The notes under the pieces were generated by a model that was given only the letters and a program-made list of their open reading frames with translations, did no database searches and had not been told where the DNA came from. A program made the position numbers and the translations under genes. A stretch of DNA of 64,000 bases from Saprospiraceae bacterium (GTDB lineage Bacteria; Bacteroidota; Bacteroidia; Chitinophagales; Saprospiraceae). Positions within the stretch are counted from its first letter, which is position 1, and every line of letters starts with the position of its first letter. Below, in pieces: positions 35,621 to 44,568 of this stretch. Location of the stretch: NCBI GenBank assembly GCA_016715465.1, contig JADKAA010000024.1, positions 1,488,001-1,552,000 of the forward strand. Reading direction: 5' to 3'.

Positions 35621-36305
35621 GCCTATGCTTTAGCTTATTTTTGATCAGCTTGTAAAATACCGGCAGGGTAGTGACAAAGACGATGAGCAGTACGATGACT
35701 TCCAGGTGCAACGTAAGGTCAAACTGGTAGCGGTTGAGGAAAAACTTGTGCAGGTAGTGTCCGGACCCGAGCATTGACAATGACCAGGCAAAACAACCCG
35801 TGACGTTGTACCACATGAATTTTTTGTAGTCCATTTTTACGATGCCGGCCACAATGGGCGCAAATGTCCGTACAAACGGTACAAATCGCGCGACGATGAT
35901 GGTAAAGCCGCCGTTTTCTTCGTAAAAGTCGCTGGCTTGTCTAAGGTATTTTTGTTTGAAAAAAAAGCTGTCCTTGCGGTTATACAGGGCAGGTCCGCTT
36001 TTTTCTCCAAACCAGTAGCCCACAATATTGCCCGCGATGCCACAGATGGTAACGAGAAAAACGATCATGATCAGGTTGAGGAAGTCGTTGTTCCAATCGT
36101 ACAACCAGGCTGCGAGTTTATTGCTGTAAATGCCTGCCACAAAAAGTAAGGAATCGCCGGGCAGGAAAAAACCTGCAAAGAGACCGGTTTCGGCAAAAAC
36201 GACGAACAGTAGCAGGAAGAGGCCACCATTGTTGATGTACCACTGCGGCTGCAGCAGGTCGGTCCAGTGAAGAGACATCAATACAAATTTATTCCACATA
36301 AACAT
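35613..36305 (-). CDS. DedA-family membrane protein
   Basis: This 230-residue protein has the DedA (SNARE-associated/VTT) domain: an N-terminal ETGLFAGFFLPGDSLLFVAG and the central RFVPFVRTFAPIVAG motif, with four to five hydrophobic segments. DedA proteins are linked to undecaprenyl-phosphate or phospholipid flipping and membrane homeostasis. The ATG overlaps the stop of the upstream symporter gene (TAATG), and its 3' end overlaps the MFS start. Confidence 0.92.
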   Translation of the reverse strand: MFMWNKFVLMSLHWTDLLQPQWYINNGGLFLLLFVVFAETGLFAGFFLPGDSLLFVAGIYSNKLAAWLYDWNNDFLNLIMIVFLVTICGIAGNIVGYWFGEKSGPALYNRKDSFFFKQKYLRQASDFYEENGGFTIIVARFVPFVRTFAPIVAGIVKMDYKKFMWYNVTGCFAWSLSMLGSGHYLHKFFLNRYQFDLTLHLEVIVLLIVFVTTLPVFYKLIKNKLKHRHE

Positions 36306-37678
36306 TATTCGTTTTCGTAGGCCAGGGCCTTTTCGTCATCAAATTCTCCTTCCCACCGGGCAATCACACAGGATGCCAGGGTATTGCCTACAACATTGAC
36401 CGAAGTGCGCGCCATGTCCATGAGCTCGTCGATGCCGTAAATGGCCATGATGGGCCAAAGAGGCAGTTGGAAGGTAGTTGCGGTGGCAATGAGGATGACC
36501 AGGGAAGCCCTGGGCACAGCAGCAACACCCTTGCTGGTGAGCATAAGCGACAGACCGACAAACAGTTGTTCGCCAAAGCCCCAGTCATAGCCGGCCGCCT
36601 GGGCGACAAAGACGGATGCCAGTGACAGGTAGAGGGTGGTGCCATCCAGGTTAAAAGTATATCCCGTAGGAATGACAAAGGATACGATCTGCCGCGGGAC
36701 GCCAAACCGTTCCATATTTTCGAGGGCCTTGGGCAGGGCAGAGTCAGAACTGGTGGTGGCAAAGGCAATGGAGACAGGCTCCCTGATGGCCTTGATGAAA
36801 TTCCGGATGGGTATGCGGATATACAGGGCTATGGGCAATAAAACCAAAAATATGAAGACGATGAGTGCTATGTAAAGCGTACACAACAGCAGAAAAAGAT
36901 TTTTAAGGATGTCTATGCCGAGGTGACCTACAGTGACGGCGATGGCAGCTCCCACGCCAAAGGGCGCAAAATACATGATGATGTTGGTAAACTTAAACAT
37001 GGTTTCAGCCATGCTTTCCGTAAACTCAAGCATGGGTCTCTTCTTGGTTTCAGACAGCAGGGCCAGGGCGATGCCGAAGATGACCGAAAACACAACGATG
37101 GGCAGTACATTGCCGTCGTAGATGGACTTGATGATGTTTTCCGGAAAAATGTCGATGATGTGGTCCTGCCAGGTCTTAATCTTGGTTTCCGGCAATTCCT
37201 TTAGTAAAGCTTCGGGTACTTTAATGCCCACCCCTGCTTTGGTGAGGTTGATGAAAAAAAGACCGATGACGAGGGCGAGGGTAGTGACGATCTCAAAGTA
37301 AAGGATGGATTTCCAACCCATGCGTCCCACTTGTTTGAGGTTGGCATGGCCGGCGATGCCGACGACCAGGGTCGCAAAAAGCAGAGGTGCCACGATGGTC
37401 TTGACCATGCGCAGGAAAATCTTGCTCAGGAACTGCAGATTTTGGGAAAAGGCCGGAAAGTCGATGCCGATAGCGATGCCGATGACCATGGCCACCAGGA
37501 TCCAGGTGGTGAGGTTTCTTTTGTTGAAGGCATAAATGCTGAGTACGCCTGTAAAAAACCAGCGGGAGGCCATAAGCACGGCGGGTTCGATGCCGGTGCC
37601 GTATTCATCCAGGACATGGAGCAGGGCCGTAACGGTAAGCAGGAGCAGTGATAGCAGGGTCCAGCGGTCTTTTGACAT
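36305..37678 (-). CDS. Dicarboxylate/amino acid:cation symporter (DAACS family)
   Basis: This 457-residue protein has the DAACS (GltP/GltT/DctA) hallmarks: the Ser-rich motif TTSSDSALPKALENM, the helix 7 motif NLDGTTLY and the helix 8 region. It imports acidic amino acids or C4-dicarboxylates with Na+ or H+. About 60 residues precede the usual family start and contain two extra hydrophobic segments (LLSLLLLTVTALLHVL and a second at about 33-47). It is first in the operon and has a -7 box upstream. Confidence 0.93.
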   Translation of the reverse strand: MSKDRWTLLSLLLLTVTALLHVLDEYGTGIEPAVLMASRWFFTGVLSIYAFNKRNLTTWILVAMVIGIAIGIDFPAFSQNLQFLSKIFLRMVKTIVAPLLFATLVVGIAGHANLKQVGRMGWKSILYFEIVTTLALVIGLFFINLTKAGVGIKVPEALLKELPETKIKTWQDHIIDIFPENIIKSIYDGNVLPIVVFSVIFGIALALLSETKKRPMLEFTESMAETMFKFTNIIMYFAPFGVGAAIAVTVGHLGIDILKNLFLLLCTLYIALIVFIFLVLLPIALYIRIPIRNFIKAIREPVSIAFATTSSDSALPKALENMERFGVPRQIVSFVIPTGYTFNLDGTTLYLSLASVFVAQAAGYDWGFGEQLFVGLSLMLTSKGVAAVPRASLVILIATATTFQLPLWPIMAIYGIDELMDMARTSVNVVGNTLASCVIARWEGEFDDEKALAYENE

Positions 37679-37700
37679 ATAATGGCTTTAAATTGAACCC

Positions 37701-37708
37701 CAAAACTA
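37701..37708 (-). promoter_or_regulatory. -7 box of the symporter-DedA-MFS-phospholipase operon
   Basis: The minus strand reads TAGTTTTG, matching TAnnTTTG, 22 nt before the symporter ATG. A -33 box is not obvious. Confidence 0.42.
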
Positions 37709-37752
37709 ATGATTTAGGTGGAAATGGCAGGTTATCGGGAGGAATATTTTGG

Positions 37753-37998
37753 ATGGCAATAACGAAACACGATTCAGGGGCGTTGACCCATCTGGAATAG
37801 TTGCTGAAACATCAGCAATATGCATTTGAAATGTTGAAGACAATCATTGCAGTCCAAACAGAGGAGGATTGGGAACAAACCATCACTACCAAAGAATTTG
37901 GAACAAAAACCAAAGCGGAAGCCATAGGGCGGATTATTTCGCATACAGCGAATCATGCAGGACAGTTATCTTTGACCTTAAAATATGGTAGCATGTAA
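37753..37998 (+). pseudogene. DinB-family remnant
   Basis: The last 65 codons (37801-37998) encode a helical sequence ending GRIISHTANHAGQLSLTLKYGSM, which resembles the C-terminal helix and His motif (HxxNHxGQ) of DinB/YfiT-like metal-binding proteins. Only about the last third of a normal 150-residue domain is present. An in-frame ATG at 37753 precedes it, interrupted by TAG 37798-37800. It therefore looks like a decayed, N-terminally truncated gene. It lies just before the cation efflux gene. Confidence 0.45.
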
Positions 37999-38006
37999 AT
38001 TTCAAT

Positions 38007-38906
38007 ATGACCGTACATGATCATTCACATACACCGGATATCCAGACCTTAAACAAGGCTTTTATCCTGGGCATAGTGCTCAATTCCTTGTTTGTCATCG
38101 TTGAGGCTGCCAGTGGCTTTTATCTCAATTCTATGGCATTGCTTTCCGATGCCGGCCATAACCTGGGTGATGTGGCCAGCTTGCTGCTGGCCATGCTTGC
38201 CTACAGGCTGGCCAAAATGAAGCCCACATCAACGTTTACGTATGGGTATCGAAAATCAACTATTTTGGTTTCATTGATCAATGCTGTGGTCTTATTCATA
38301 GCGGTGGGCGGCATTATGTGGGAGAGCATGCAACGCATTCAAAATCCTGAGATCATAAATGGCAAATACATGGTGTGGGTTGCCAGTGCAGGTATAGTCA
38401 TCAATACCATGACGGCCTTACTTTTTTTTAAAGGAAAGGATGGGGATTTGAACATAAAGGGAGCTTACCTTCATATGGCCGCGGATGCCCTGGTTTCTTT
38501 GGGGGTAGTAATAGCAGGGGTGGTGATCATTTTCACCGGATGGTATTGGCTGGATGGGGTAAGCGGAATGTTAATAGCGGTGGTTATTTTATGGGGCACC
38601 ATCGGTTTACTAAAAGACAGTTTAAATTTGTCGATGGATGCAGTTCCCAAAGGAATCACACTGGCTGAGATTGACAAACAATTGAAAGGGGTGGCAGGCG
38701 TGACCGGCATTCACCATGTCCATGTTTGGGCCATCAGTACTACCTACAATGCATTGACGGCACATGTGGTGGTTCCGGATGAGACTACGATGGACGAGCT
38801 GGTTACCATCAAGCAGGAGATCCGCCACCGGCTCTCCCACATGAACATTGCCCACAGCACGCTGGAATTTGAGCGGGGAGGTGAGGTTTGTGGGGATGAT
38901 GTGTAA
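38007..38906 (+). CDS. Cation diffusion facilitator (CDF) metal efflux protein
   Basis: This 299-residue protein has six hydrophobic segments, the CDF metal site pair SDAGHNLGD (helix 2) and HMAADALVS (helix 5), and a cytoplasmic C-terminal domain with GVTGIHHVHVWAIS. CDF proteins export Zn2+, Cd2+ or related ions in exchange for protons. The His-rich N-terminus (VHDHSHTPD) fits zinc specificity. It starts 8 nt after the DinB remnant. The start is preceded by TAAATTTC, one base off a -7 box. Confidence 0.94.
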   Translation: MTVHDHSHTPDIQTLNKAFILGIVLNSLFVIVEAASGFYLNSMALLSDAGHNLGDVASLLLAMLAYRLAKMKPTSTFTYGYRKSTILVSLINAVVLFIAVGGIMWESMQRIQNPEIINGKYMVWVASAGIVINTMTALLFFKGKDGDLNIKGAYLHMAADALVSLGVVIAGVVIIFTGWYWLDGVSGMLIAVVILWGTIGLLKDSLNLSMDAVPKGITLAEIDKQLKGVAGVTGIHHVHVWAISTTYNALTAHVVVPDETTMDELVTIKQEIRHRLSHMNIAHSTLEFERGGEVCGDDV

Positions 38907-39186
38907 GGATGTTTTCTTTAAGTTGCATGTTGCATTTTTTCTTATGGCCATCAGTCAGGCCAATGATCAACTAACTAAGGTTTAAAAGTATGTAAATTGG
39001 GGTGCTGAATAGTGTGTACACTACCGGTAAGAAAGGCATGCACCAGACAAATGCTCTTTATTTTATGTTTAATAATCAAAAATCGCCTTAGGCTGATATT
39101 TTTTGACTTAATTTCGTTAAATCTGTCTCAGCTTTTGCTGTATGTGAATTACAGGTAGTTATTCGAAGTTGACCTACTATAAAGCA

Positions 39187-40665
39187 ATGAAAATTTTATT
39201 GAGCCTTGGAATAGTGGTTGTCTTACATTTCAATTTGAATAGTCAGAATAAATATGATTATACCTGGATTTGTGGATATGATTATTTAGATTCAATAAGT
39301 GGTTCGGAATCTACTTTAATTAATTTCAGTGATGATAAAATCAGTGTAAAATATCAAAATACGATTCAGAAATATGCTCTAGGATCAAGTGTTGCAGTGA
39401 TTAGCGATAAGAATGATGGTAAGCTTTTGTTTTATTCAAATGGATGTGCAATTCTTGACTCTACTCATAATATAATGGAAAATGGGGATAGCCTTAATTT
39501 TGGATTATATTGGGAAAATTATTGCAAAGGAGATGAATTTTTATATTACCCTATTTCAATTGCCGCAATGGTTTTGCCAAATAATTATATAAAAGACGAG
39601 TATTATTTAATTCATCAAGAAATTAGTGATATCCCTGTAAAGAACTATACTTTAAATTACTCAAAAATCATTTTTTCAAATGAATATCCAAGAGGAGTTG
39701 TTCAAGAAAAAAATTCAAAAATTGTAGCTGATCATTTAACTCCTGGCTTCGTTACGGCAATTAAGTCTTCTAATGGAAGGGATTGGTGGTTGGTTCATTT
39801 ATTAGCAGAGAGTAATAAATTTATTAAATTTTTAGTAGATAGTACCGGAGTTCATTTCGTCGAATATCAGAGTTTTGGTGACAGCATAAAGAAGCAACAT
39901 GCTCAAGCACAATTTAGTCCAGATGGCAAATTGTTTGCTTGGTATAATCAAGAAGTTGGATTAAATTTATATGATTTTAATAGGCATACTGGTGAGTTAA
40001 CTAATTATCGCAAATTAGAAATTGAGCAGAAAGATATTCGGGGGGGGCTTTGCTTTTCTCCCAACAGCAGGTATTTATATCTTTTTAATATTACCAGCGT
40101 TTATCAGATTGATTTATTGAAACAAAACTTATATGATGGGATAATAAAGGTTGGCGAGTATTCAAGCGAAACATCCGAATCGAGCAGGCAAACCTTTCTT
40201 TATGGGATGCTTGCACCTGATTGTAAAATTTACATTACTTCAACCTTTGGTTCAAATTATTTTTCTGCTATTGACTACCCTGATGAAAAGGGAGAAGAAT
40301 GTGGATTCAATATTTTTGGCTTACAATTGGCATATTATAATTTTATTGCCGCAATTCCAAACTTTCCTCATTTCCGTGTTGACGACTCTTACCCATGTGA
40401 TAGGAATGTGAGTTATTATTTTGGAATACCAGAAGTCCATAAGTTGCTTGTTTACCCAAATCCTAGTTCTGCTTGGATTGACATCCACATACCCGCAAAA
40501 GGTATGTTGTCTATTTATGATTTAAATGGGAGAATTGTGTGCAAACAATTTTATATTAATTCGCAAGATTTAATATTTGACGTGAGTGCCTATGCCCCCG
40601 GTAAGTATGTACTGATTTTTGAGGAGCGGCACAGGGTGTATAAAGGGGAGTTTATTAAGGGGTAG
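39187..40665 (+). CDS. Secreted T9SS protein, propeller-like (paralog A)
   Basis: From ATG 39187 this encodes 492 residues; the TTG 18 nt upstream would only lengthen the signal peptide. The signal peptide ends near LNSQNK. The mature protein has repeated strands such as LLFYSNGCAILDS, AQFSPDGKLFAWYN and GGLCFSPNSRYLYLF, typical of WD40/PD40-type propellers. The last 75 residues are a T9SS sorting domain (VYPNPSSAWIDIHI ... IFEERHRVYKGEFIKG). It is a diverged paralog of the gene at 44565, but the last 89 nt are almost identical. Function is unknown. Confidence 0.8.
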   Translation: MKILLSLGIVVVLHFNLNSQNKYDYTWICGYDYLDSISGSESTLINFSDDKISVKYQNTIQKYALGSSVAVISDKNDGKLLFYSNGCAILDSTHNIMENGDSLNFGLYWENYCKGDEFLYYPISIAAMVLPNNYIKDEYYLIHQEISDIPVKNYTLNYSKIIFSNEYPRGVVQEKNSKIVADHLTPGFVTAIKSSNGRDWWLVHLLAESNKFIKFLVDSTGVHFVEYQSFGDSIKKQHAQAQFSPDGKLFAWYNQEVGLNLYDFNRHTGELTNYRKLEIEQKDIRGGLCFSPNSRYLYLFNITSVYQIDLLKQNLYDGIIKVGEYSSETSESSRQTFLYGMLAPDCKIYITSTFGSNYFSAIDYPDEKGEECGFNIFGLQLAYYNFIAAIPNFPHFRVDDSYPCDRNVSYYFGIPEVHKLLVYPNPSSAWIDIHIPAKGMLSIYDLNGRIVCKQFYINSQDLIFDVSAYAPGKYVLIFEERHRVYKGEFIKG

Positions 40666-40667
40666 TC
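40579..40667 (+). repeat. 89-nt direct repeat, copy 1 (sorting-domain tail)
   Basis: The sequence from GACGTGAGTG through the TAG stop and two further bases matches 45960-46048 with one difference (T at 40617, C at 45998). The match ends abruptly on both sides, while the rest of the two genes is clearly diverged. Confidence 0.85.
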
Positions 40668-41223
40668 TGAATTGTTTTATAATTACATGGCCACGCAATC
40701 CAAAATATTTATAAGAATGATTTAGTAGTAAATTTGATTGCAAGTTCTACGTATGAAAGAGGCCCCATCACAAGAACCGGGATATAGAAAGCCGTATTAT
40801 GAGATTCCTTTTTTTATTAATGTCAAATCACACCCCTGGCCTAAGAGATAAATAACAGATTAGATGCGGATTTTATTTGGATTTAAAAATTTTGCCAAAA
40901 TTAATGATTTAGGTCGAGCGGCAGGATTTGATGGTCATATTTATTTAAATAAGACAGCATTCAAAAGTATATCTATAGTTGCTGCATATACTCCAATGTC
41001 TAATTTGTATTTTACGATTTGCCTTTATTGGATAAATTGGGCGAATAGACCATTTCTTGAGATTTAAATTTTTAATTGTAGGCTTTTTGAGTAATATTGT
41101 GCCTTGATTAGGACAATTTACATAGGTTTTAATTGCATTATGTGTTAAATAGTTATCAATATTTATAAAAATGCTTTATATTTCGAGATAGTTGACACCC
41201 TGCAATCAAAAAACTTAAATCAT
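40668..41223 (+). other. AT-rich intergenic stretch with two doubtful short ORFs
   Basis: This 556-nt gap holds a 32-codon ORF at 40753 (starting MKEAPSQEPGY) and a 67-codon ORF at 40864-41067. Neither has a recognisable domain, signal peptide or convincing start context, so I do not call them genes. No strong terminator, repeat or RNA-like structure is evident. The protease gene begins at 41224. Confidence 0.4.
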
Positions 41224-44200
41224 ATGAAAATTAATCTCAGAAGGAGTTCGATAATTTCGAACTTTCAAAGTGCAAAGCATTTAAAAAGACAATATAAAGT
41301 TTCGTTAAAGATTATATTGATTGGATTGGTCTGTTTAAATTCTAATCCTTTCACTTTGTTTGCGCAATCAGTTTGTGGAAATGAATTACCATCGAACTAT
41401 AATATGGTAGAAGATTGTAATTATCCATCTTCAGATGTAAGTTTGATAGTTCCAGTCTATTTTCACGAAGTGTATTCTGAGGTGACAGCCAATTCTACTC
41501 TAACTCCTGAAGGATTGCAAATATTACTTGACAAAGTGAATCAGGAATTTAATGGATATGGCTTTAACATAAATTTTGTATTGGCAAAGTTTGATGAAAA
41601 AGGTTATTGTTTTTCCGGATTAAAGCGGCATAACTATGATACTGGAAGTATATATCATGAAATTTCTGGTTCTCAAATTGCAGATATTTATCCAAATCAA
41701 CAAGAAAGGGATTTCGTTTTAAATCACTATTTAAATGTTTGGGTACCTGTTTTTTTATATTCAGGAACTCCGGCTATGTATAATTCAATCGGAGGTGTTG
41801 GGGTTTTTCCAAGTGAAATAATGGCATTTCCGGCGGGATTAAATGGCAATAACTTCTTTATTAAACGTGATGAATTCAATTTTGGGTCATTTTGCCATGA
41901 GATGGGGCATAATTTAGGATTGTTTCATGTTTTTGAAGGAGGAGGGTGTAGTGCATTAAATGATTGCGATCATGGTGACCGAATAATATCAATACCATCT
42001 TGCCAAAAATTGAATATTGGAAATATTGAAGATTGTGATGGACATAAAGTTTGTAACGGGAGTGTGGATTATCCGGTTGAAAACTTCATGACATATGCAG
42101 ATCCATGCAGATCTGATTTTAATGAGGAGCAATATAAGAGAATGGCTAAGTACATAGACTATTTTCAACCCCTAGCTTCGACAACAAATCTGGCAATTGT
42201 TCTGGCGGGTAGTTCAAGCGCTGCCCTAACCAATCCCTTTACTTTCACACAGAGTTATAGTAATCAAAGGTTTGAAACTTCTGCAAATTCAATAGTTTAT
42301 ATAGATGGAAATATAGAGTTTAATACCTGTGATATCTTTTTAGGTCCTTCCTCAGAATTGATTGTCAAGTCAGGAAGCGCACTTACTCTAACAAACTCTA
42401 GATTATCTTCACTTGAATGCTCTGTTCTACTTTGGCAAGGAATCACAGTCGAAGAAGGAGCGGAGTTAATACTTAAAGATAATACCCTTATTGAAAATGC
42501 CTATGAAGGTATTCACGCCAAAGCAACAAGTTCATTAAGTCTGGAAAATTCACTTATCAGAGATTGCTTTACCGGAATCAGACTAAATGATAAAGCTACA
42601 CCTCCGAACTTACCGCTTTCTTTGGATATAGATATTTTAAAATTTAGTGGGATTCAAATTATAGGAAGCCTTAGTTTACTGGATCACATTGAACATTCAA
42701 CCAGTGAAGGTAGTTTTGCAGGCATTCAAATTGACGATGTTACATTGGTTCCTGTAGTTCCTGCAAGTGGTAATATCAATTCTATTGAGGGATTTAAATA
42801 TGGAATATTATCAAAAGGTTCTGCATTGTTGATTGCTAATATGGATTTGATGAAAAATGGATGGGGAATCAAGTCATCATCTTATTTTAAACAGTATTAT
42901 CCAATAATTTTGATGGACATTGACATATTTGATTGTACCAATGGCGTTGATCTTGATCAGGCTAATATTTTTATTGACCATATTAATTTTGGGTCAAATG
43001 AAATTGGCCTAAAATTAAATCGCTGTTATGGAAGTGAAGTAATTAATTGTAACCAACAATTGCTGAGAATTCCTAATGTAGGTTTTAAAATTTTAAATAG
43101 TTCACATATCACTTTTGACAATGATGATATTTTCGGAGAGCAAGACAATATCTTCTCAAACTGTCATAATTTAGAAGTGATAAATGGCAATATTGAACCA
43201 TTGACATTAAATGCAGTAAGACGATCTAGTTTCCGGGAAAACACTTTTACCCATAATGATGATGGACGCAAAAATATTATCATGGGGGGTGATGATAATC
43301 AATTTGAGTGTAACTACTTTAGCAGTTATGTTGGTGATGCAATGATCAATGATAATTCGCCGGATAACATGTACAGATGCAATGAATTTGAAGGCTACGC
43401 AGCGGGTATGGTTTTTGAGGGAAATTCAATGGGTACAGATTTTGAAGCTAATGCTTTTAATTCTTCAAATATAGGCTTATATCTCAAGGGAAGTGATGTT
43501 ATTATTGGAATACAAACTGATAAAGGAAATTTGTATTCTGGAGTTTATAATGAAATAGGAGCTTTAAATGACAATCAGCAATATGATAACAGTCTCTTTA
43601 TAAATAATGATCAGACTTTATATAATCCTGCGCATACACCACCAGAATGGTTTGACAATACAAGCAATTTTGCACAGGCAGTATGTGGATCAAATTGTAT
43701 AAATGGTCCAGGTGATAATTTAATTTCTTGGGTTGGAGAGCAGTACTCAAAGTGCCTTGATTCATTGTTTTATGGAACAAAATTTAATAGTCTATCTACC
43801 AAAGGTAAATGGAATTTACTTTTTATTTTGTATCGAAAGCATTATTTAAGGGATACCACACTGTTAAACAATAGAGAGTGTCTTAAATCAATAATCAGGT
43901 ATTTTGGAAATTCCAGTTTGCATAAAGCAGTCCTTGCTTATGATGTACTGATAAGTCCTCAACCTGTATCAGATCAGTATTTAAGGGGTGTTGTTATCGA
44001 TTTGGTGGATGGATATAATAGGGATGAAATTAATTCCCTTGACATTGATATTTTTAAAGAGATAGCGGCTACTTTTTTGGCGGATAATAAATACAACTTA
44101 GATTCATATTTCCAAATTGTGGATTCTTTTGGAAATAACTTTACTCCATTTTTAAGTGAAGAGGATCCGATATTAAAGGTTGGAGTAGTGTTCCCAATAC

Positions 44201-44568
44201 TTTATAAATATCTAAATGAAGAACCCATTTCATCTTCTGAAATTTCTGAATTGATATCCACTGCCGAATCTTGTGCAAGGGACGTGGGACCTTCTAAATA
44301 CTATGCCATTTCTATTTTACATTCACTTGATATTGAATTTCAAAATACCAATTGCATTATAGATAGTAATCCAAGGAAATCAAAAAAGGAATATCTTTTA
44401 CCTGTGCCAGCATTAAAGTTTCAATTAATGGATATAGGGGGAAGAACGATTTTAAACTCCATTGAAGAATTAGATATTTCAACTCTTCAAATCCCCTTTG
44501 GTCTATATATTTTATCAACAAGATATGAAGATGGTACTGTTAAAGGTAAAGTGGTGGTAAAACTATGA
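41224..44568 (+). CDS. Secreted M43-like metalloprotease with beta-helix and T9SS tail
   Basis: This 1114-residue protein has a long signal region (hydrophobic at about 29-46, cleavage near LFAQS). The catalytic domain has the zinc site HEMGHNLGLFH (His225-His235) and the Met-turn NFMTYADPC, both typical of pappalysin-like M43 peptidases, with conserved Cys pairs. Residues about 330-800 are Asn- and Ile-rich strands resembling a right-handed beta-helix (SSLECSVLLWQGITVEEGAELILKD starts it). A helical region precedes a short T9SS-like tail (LKFQLMDIGGRTI ... GKVVVKL). It is predicted to be a surface protease. Its stop overlaps the next gene's ATG (ATGA). Confidence 0.85.
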   Translation: MKINLRRSSIISNFQSAKHLKRQYKVSLKIILIGLVCLNSNPFTLFAQSVCGNELPSNYNMVEDCNYPSSDVSLIVPVYFHEVYSEVTANSTLTPEGLQILLDKVNQEFNGYGFNINFVLAKFDEKGYCFSGLKRHNYDTGSIYHEISGSQIADIYPNQQERDFVLNHYLNVWVPVFLYSGTPAMYNSIGGVGVFPSEIMAFPAGLNGNNFFIKRDEFNFGSFCHEMGHNLGLFHVFEGGGCSALNDCDHGDRIISIPSCQKLNIGNIEDCDGHKVCNGSVDYPVENFMTYADPCRSDFNEEQYKRMAKYIDYFQPLASTTNLAIVLAGSSSAALTNPFTFTQSYSNQRFETSANSIVYIDGNIEFNTCDIFLGPSSELIVKSGSALTLTNSRLSSLECSVLLWQGITVEEGAELILKDNTLIENAYEGIHAKATSSLSLENSLIRDCFTGIRLNDKATPPNLPLSLDIDILKFSGIQIIGSLSLLDHIEHSTSEGSFAGIQIDDVTLVPVVPASGNINSIEGFKYGILSKGSALLIANMDLMKNGWGIKSSSYFKQYYPIILMDIDIFDCTNGVDLDQANIFIDHINFGSNEIGLKLNRCYGSEVINCNQQLLRIPNVGFKILNSSHITFDNDDIFGEQDNIFSNCHNLEVINGNIEPLTLNAVRRSSFRENTFTHNDDGRKNIIMGGDDNQFECNYFSSYVGDAMINDNSPDNMYRCNEFEGYAAGMVFEGNSMGTDFEANAFNSSNIGLYLKGSDVIIGIQTDKGNLYSGVYNEIGALNDNQQYDNSLFINNDQTLYNPAHTPPEWFDNTSNFAQAVCGSNCINGPGDNLISWVGEQYSKCLDSLFYGTKFNSLSTKGKWNLLFILYRKHYLRDTTLLNNRECLKSIIRYFGNSSLHKAVLAYDVLISPQPVSDQYLRGVVIDLVDGYNRDEINSLDIDIFKEIAATFLADNKYNLDSYFQIVDSFGNNFTPFLSEEDPILKVGVVFPILYKYLNEEPISSSEISELISTAESCARDVGPSKYYAISILHSLDIEFQNTNCIIDSNPRKSKKEYLLPVPALKFQLMDIGGRTILNSIEELDISTLQIPFGLYILSTRYEDGTVKGKVVVKL

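Noticed and set aside
40864..41067. A 67-codon ORF in the gap before the M43-like protease
   Set aside because: It has no signal peptide, domain or convincing upstream context, and chance ORFs of this length are common in AT-rich DNA.
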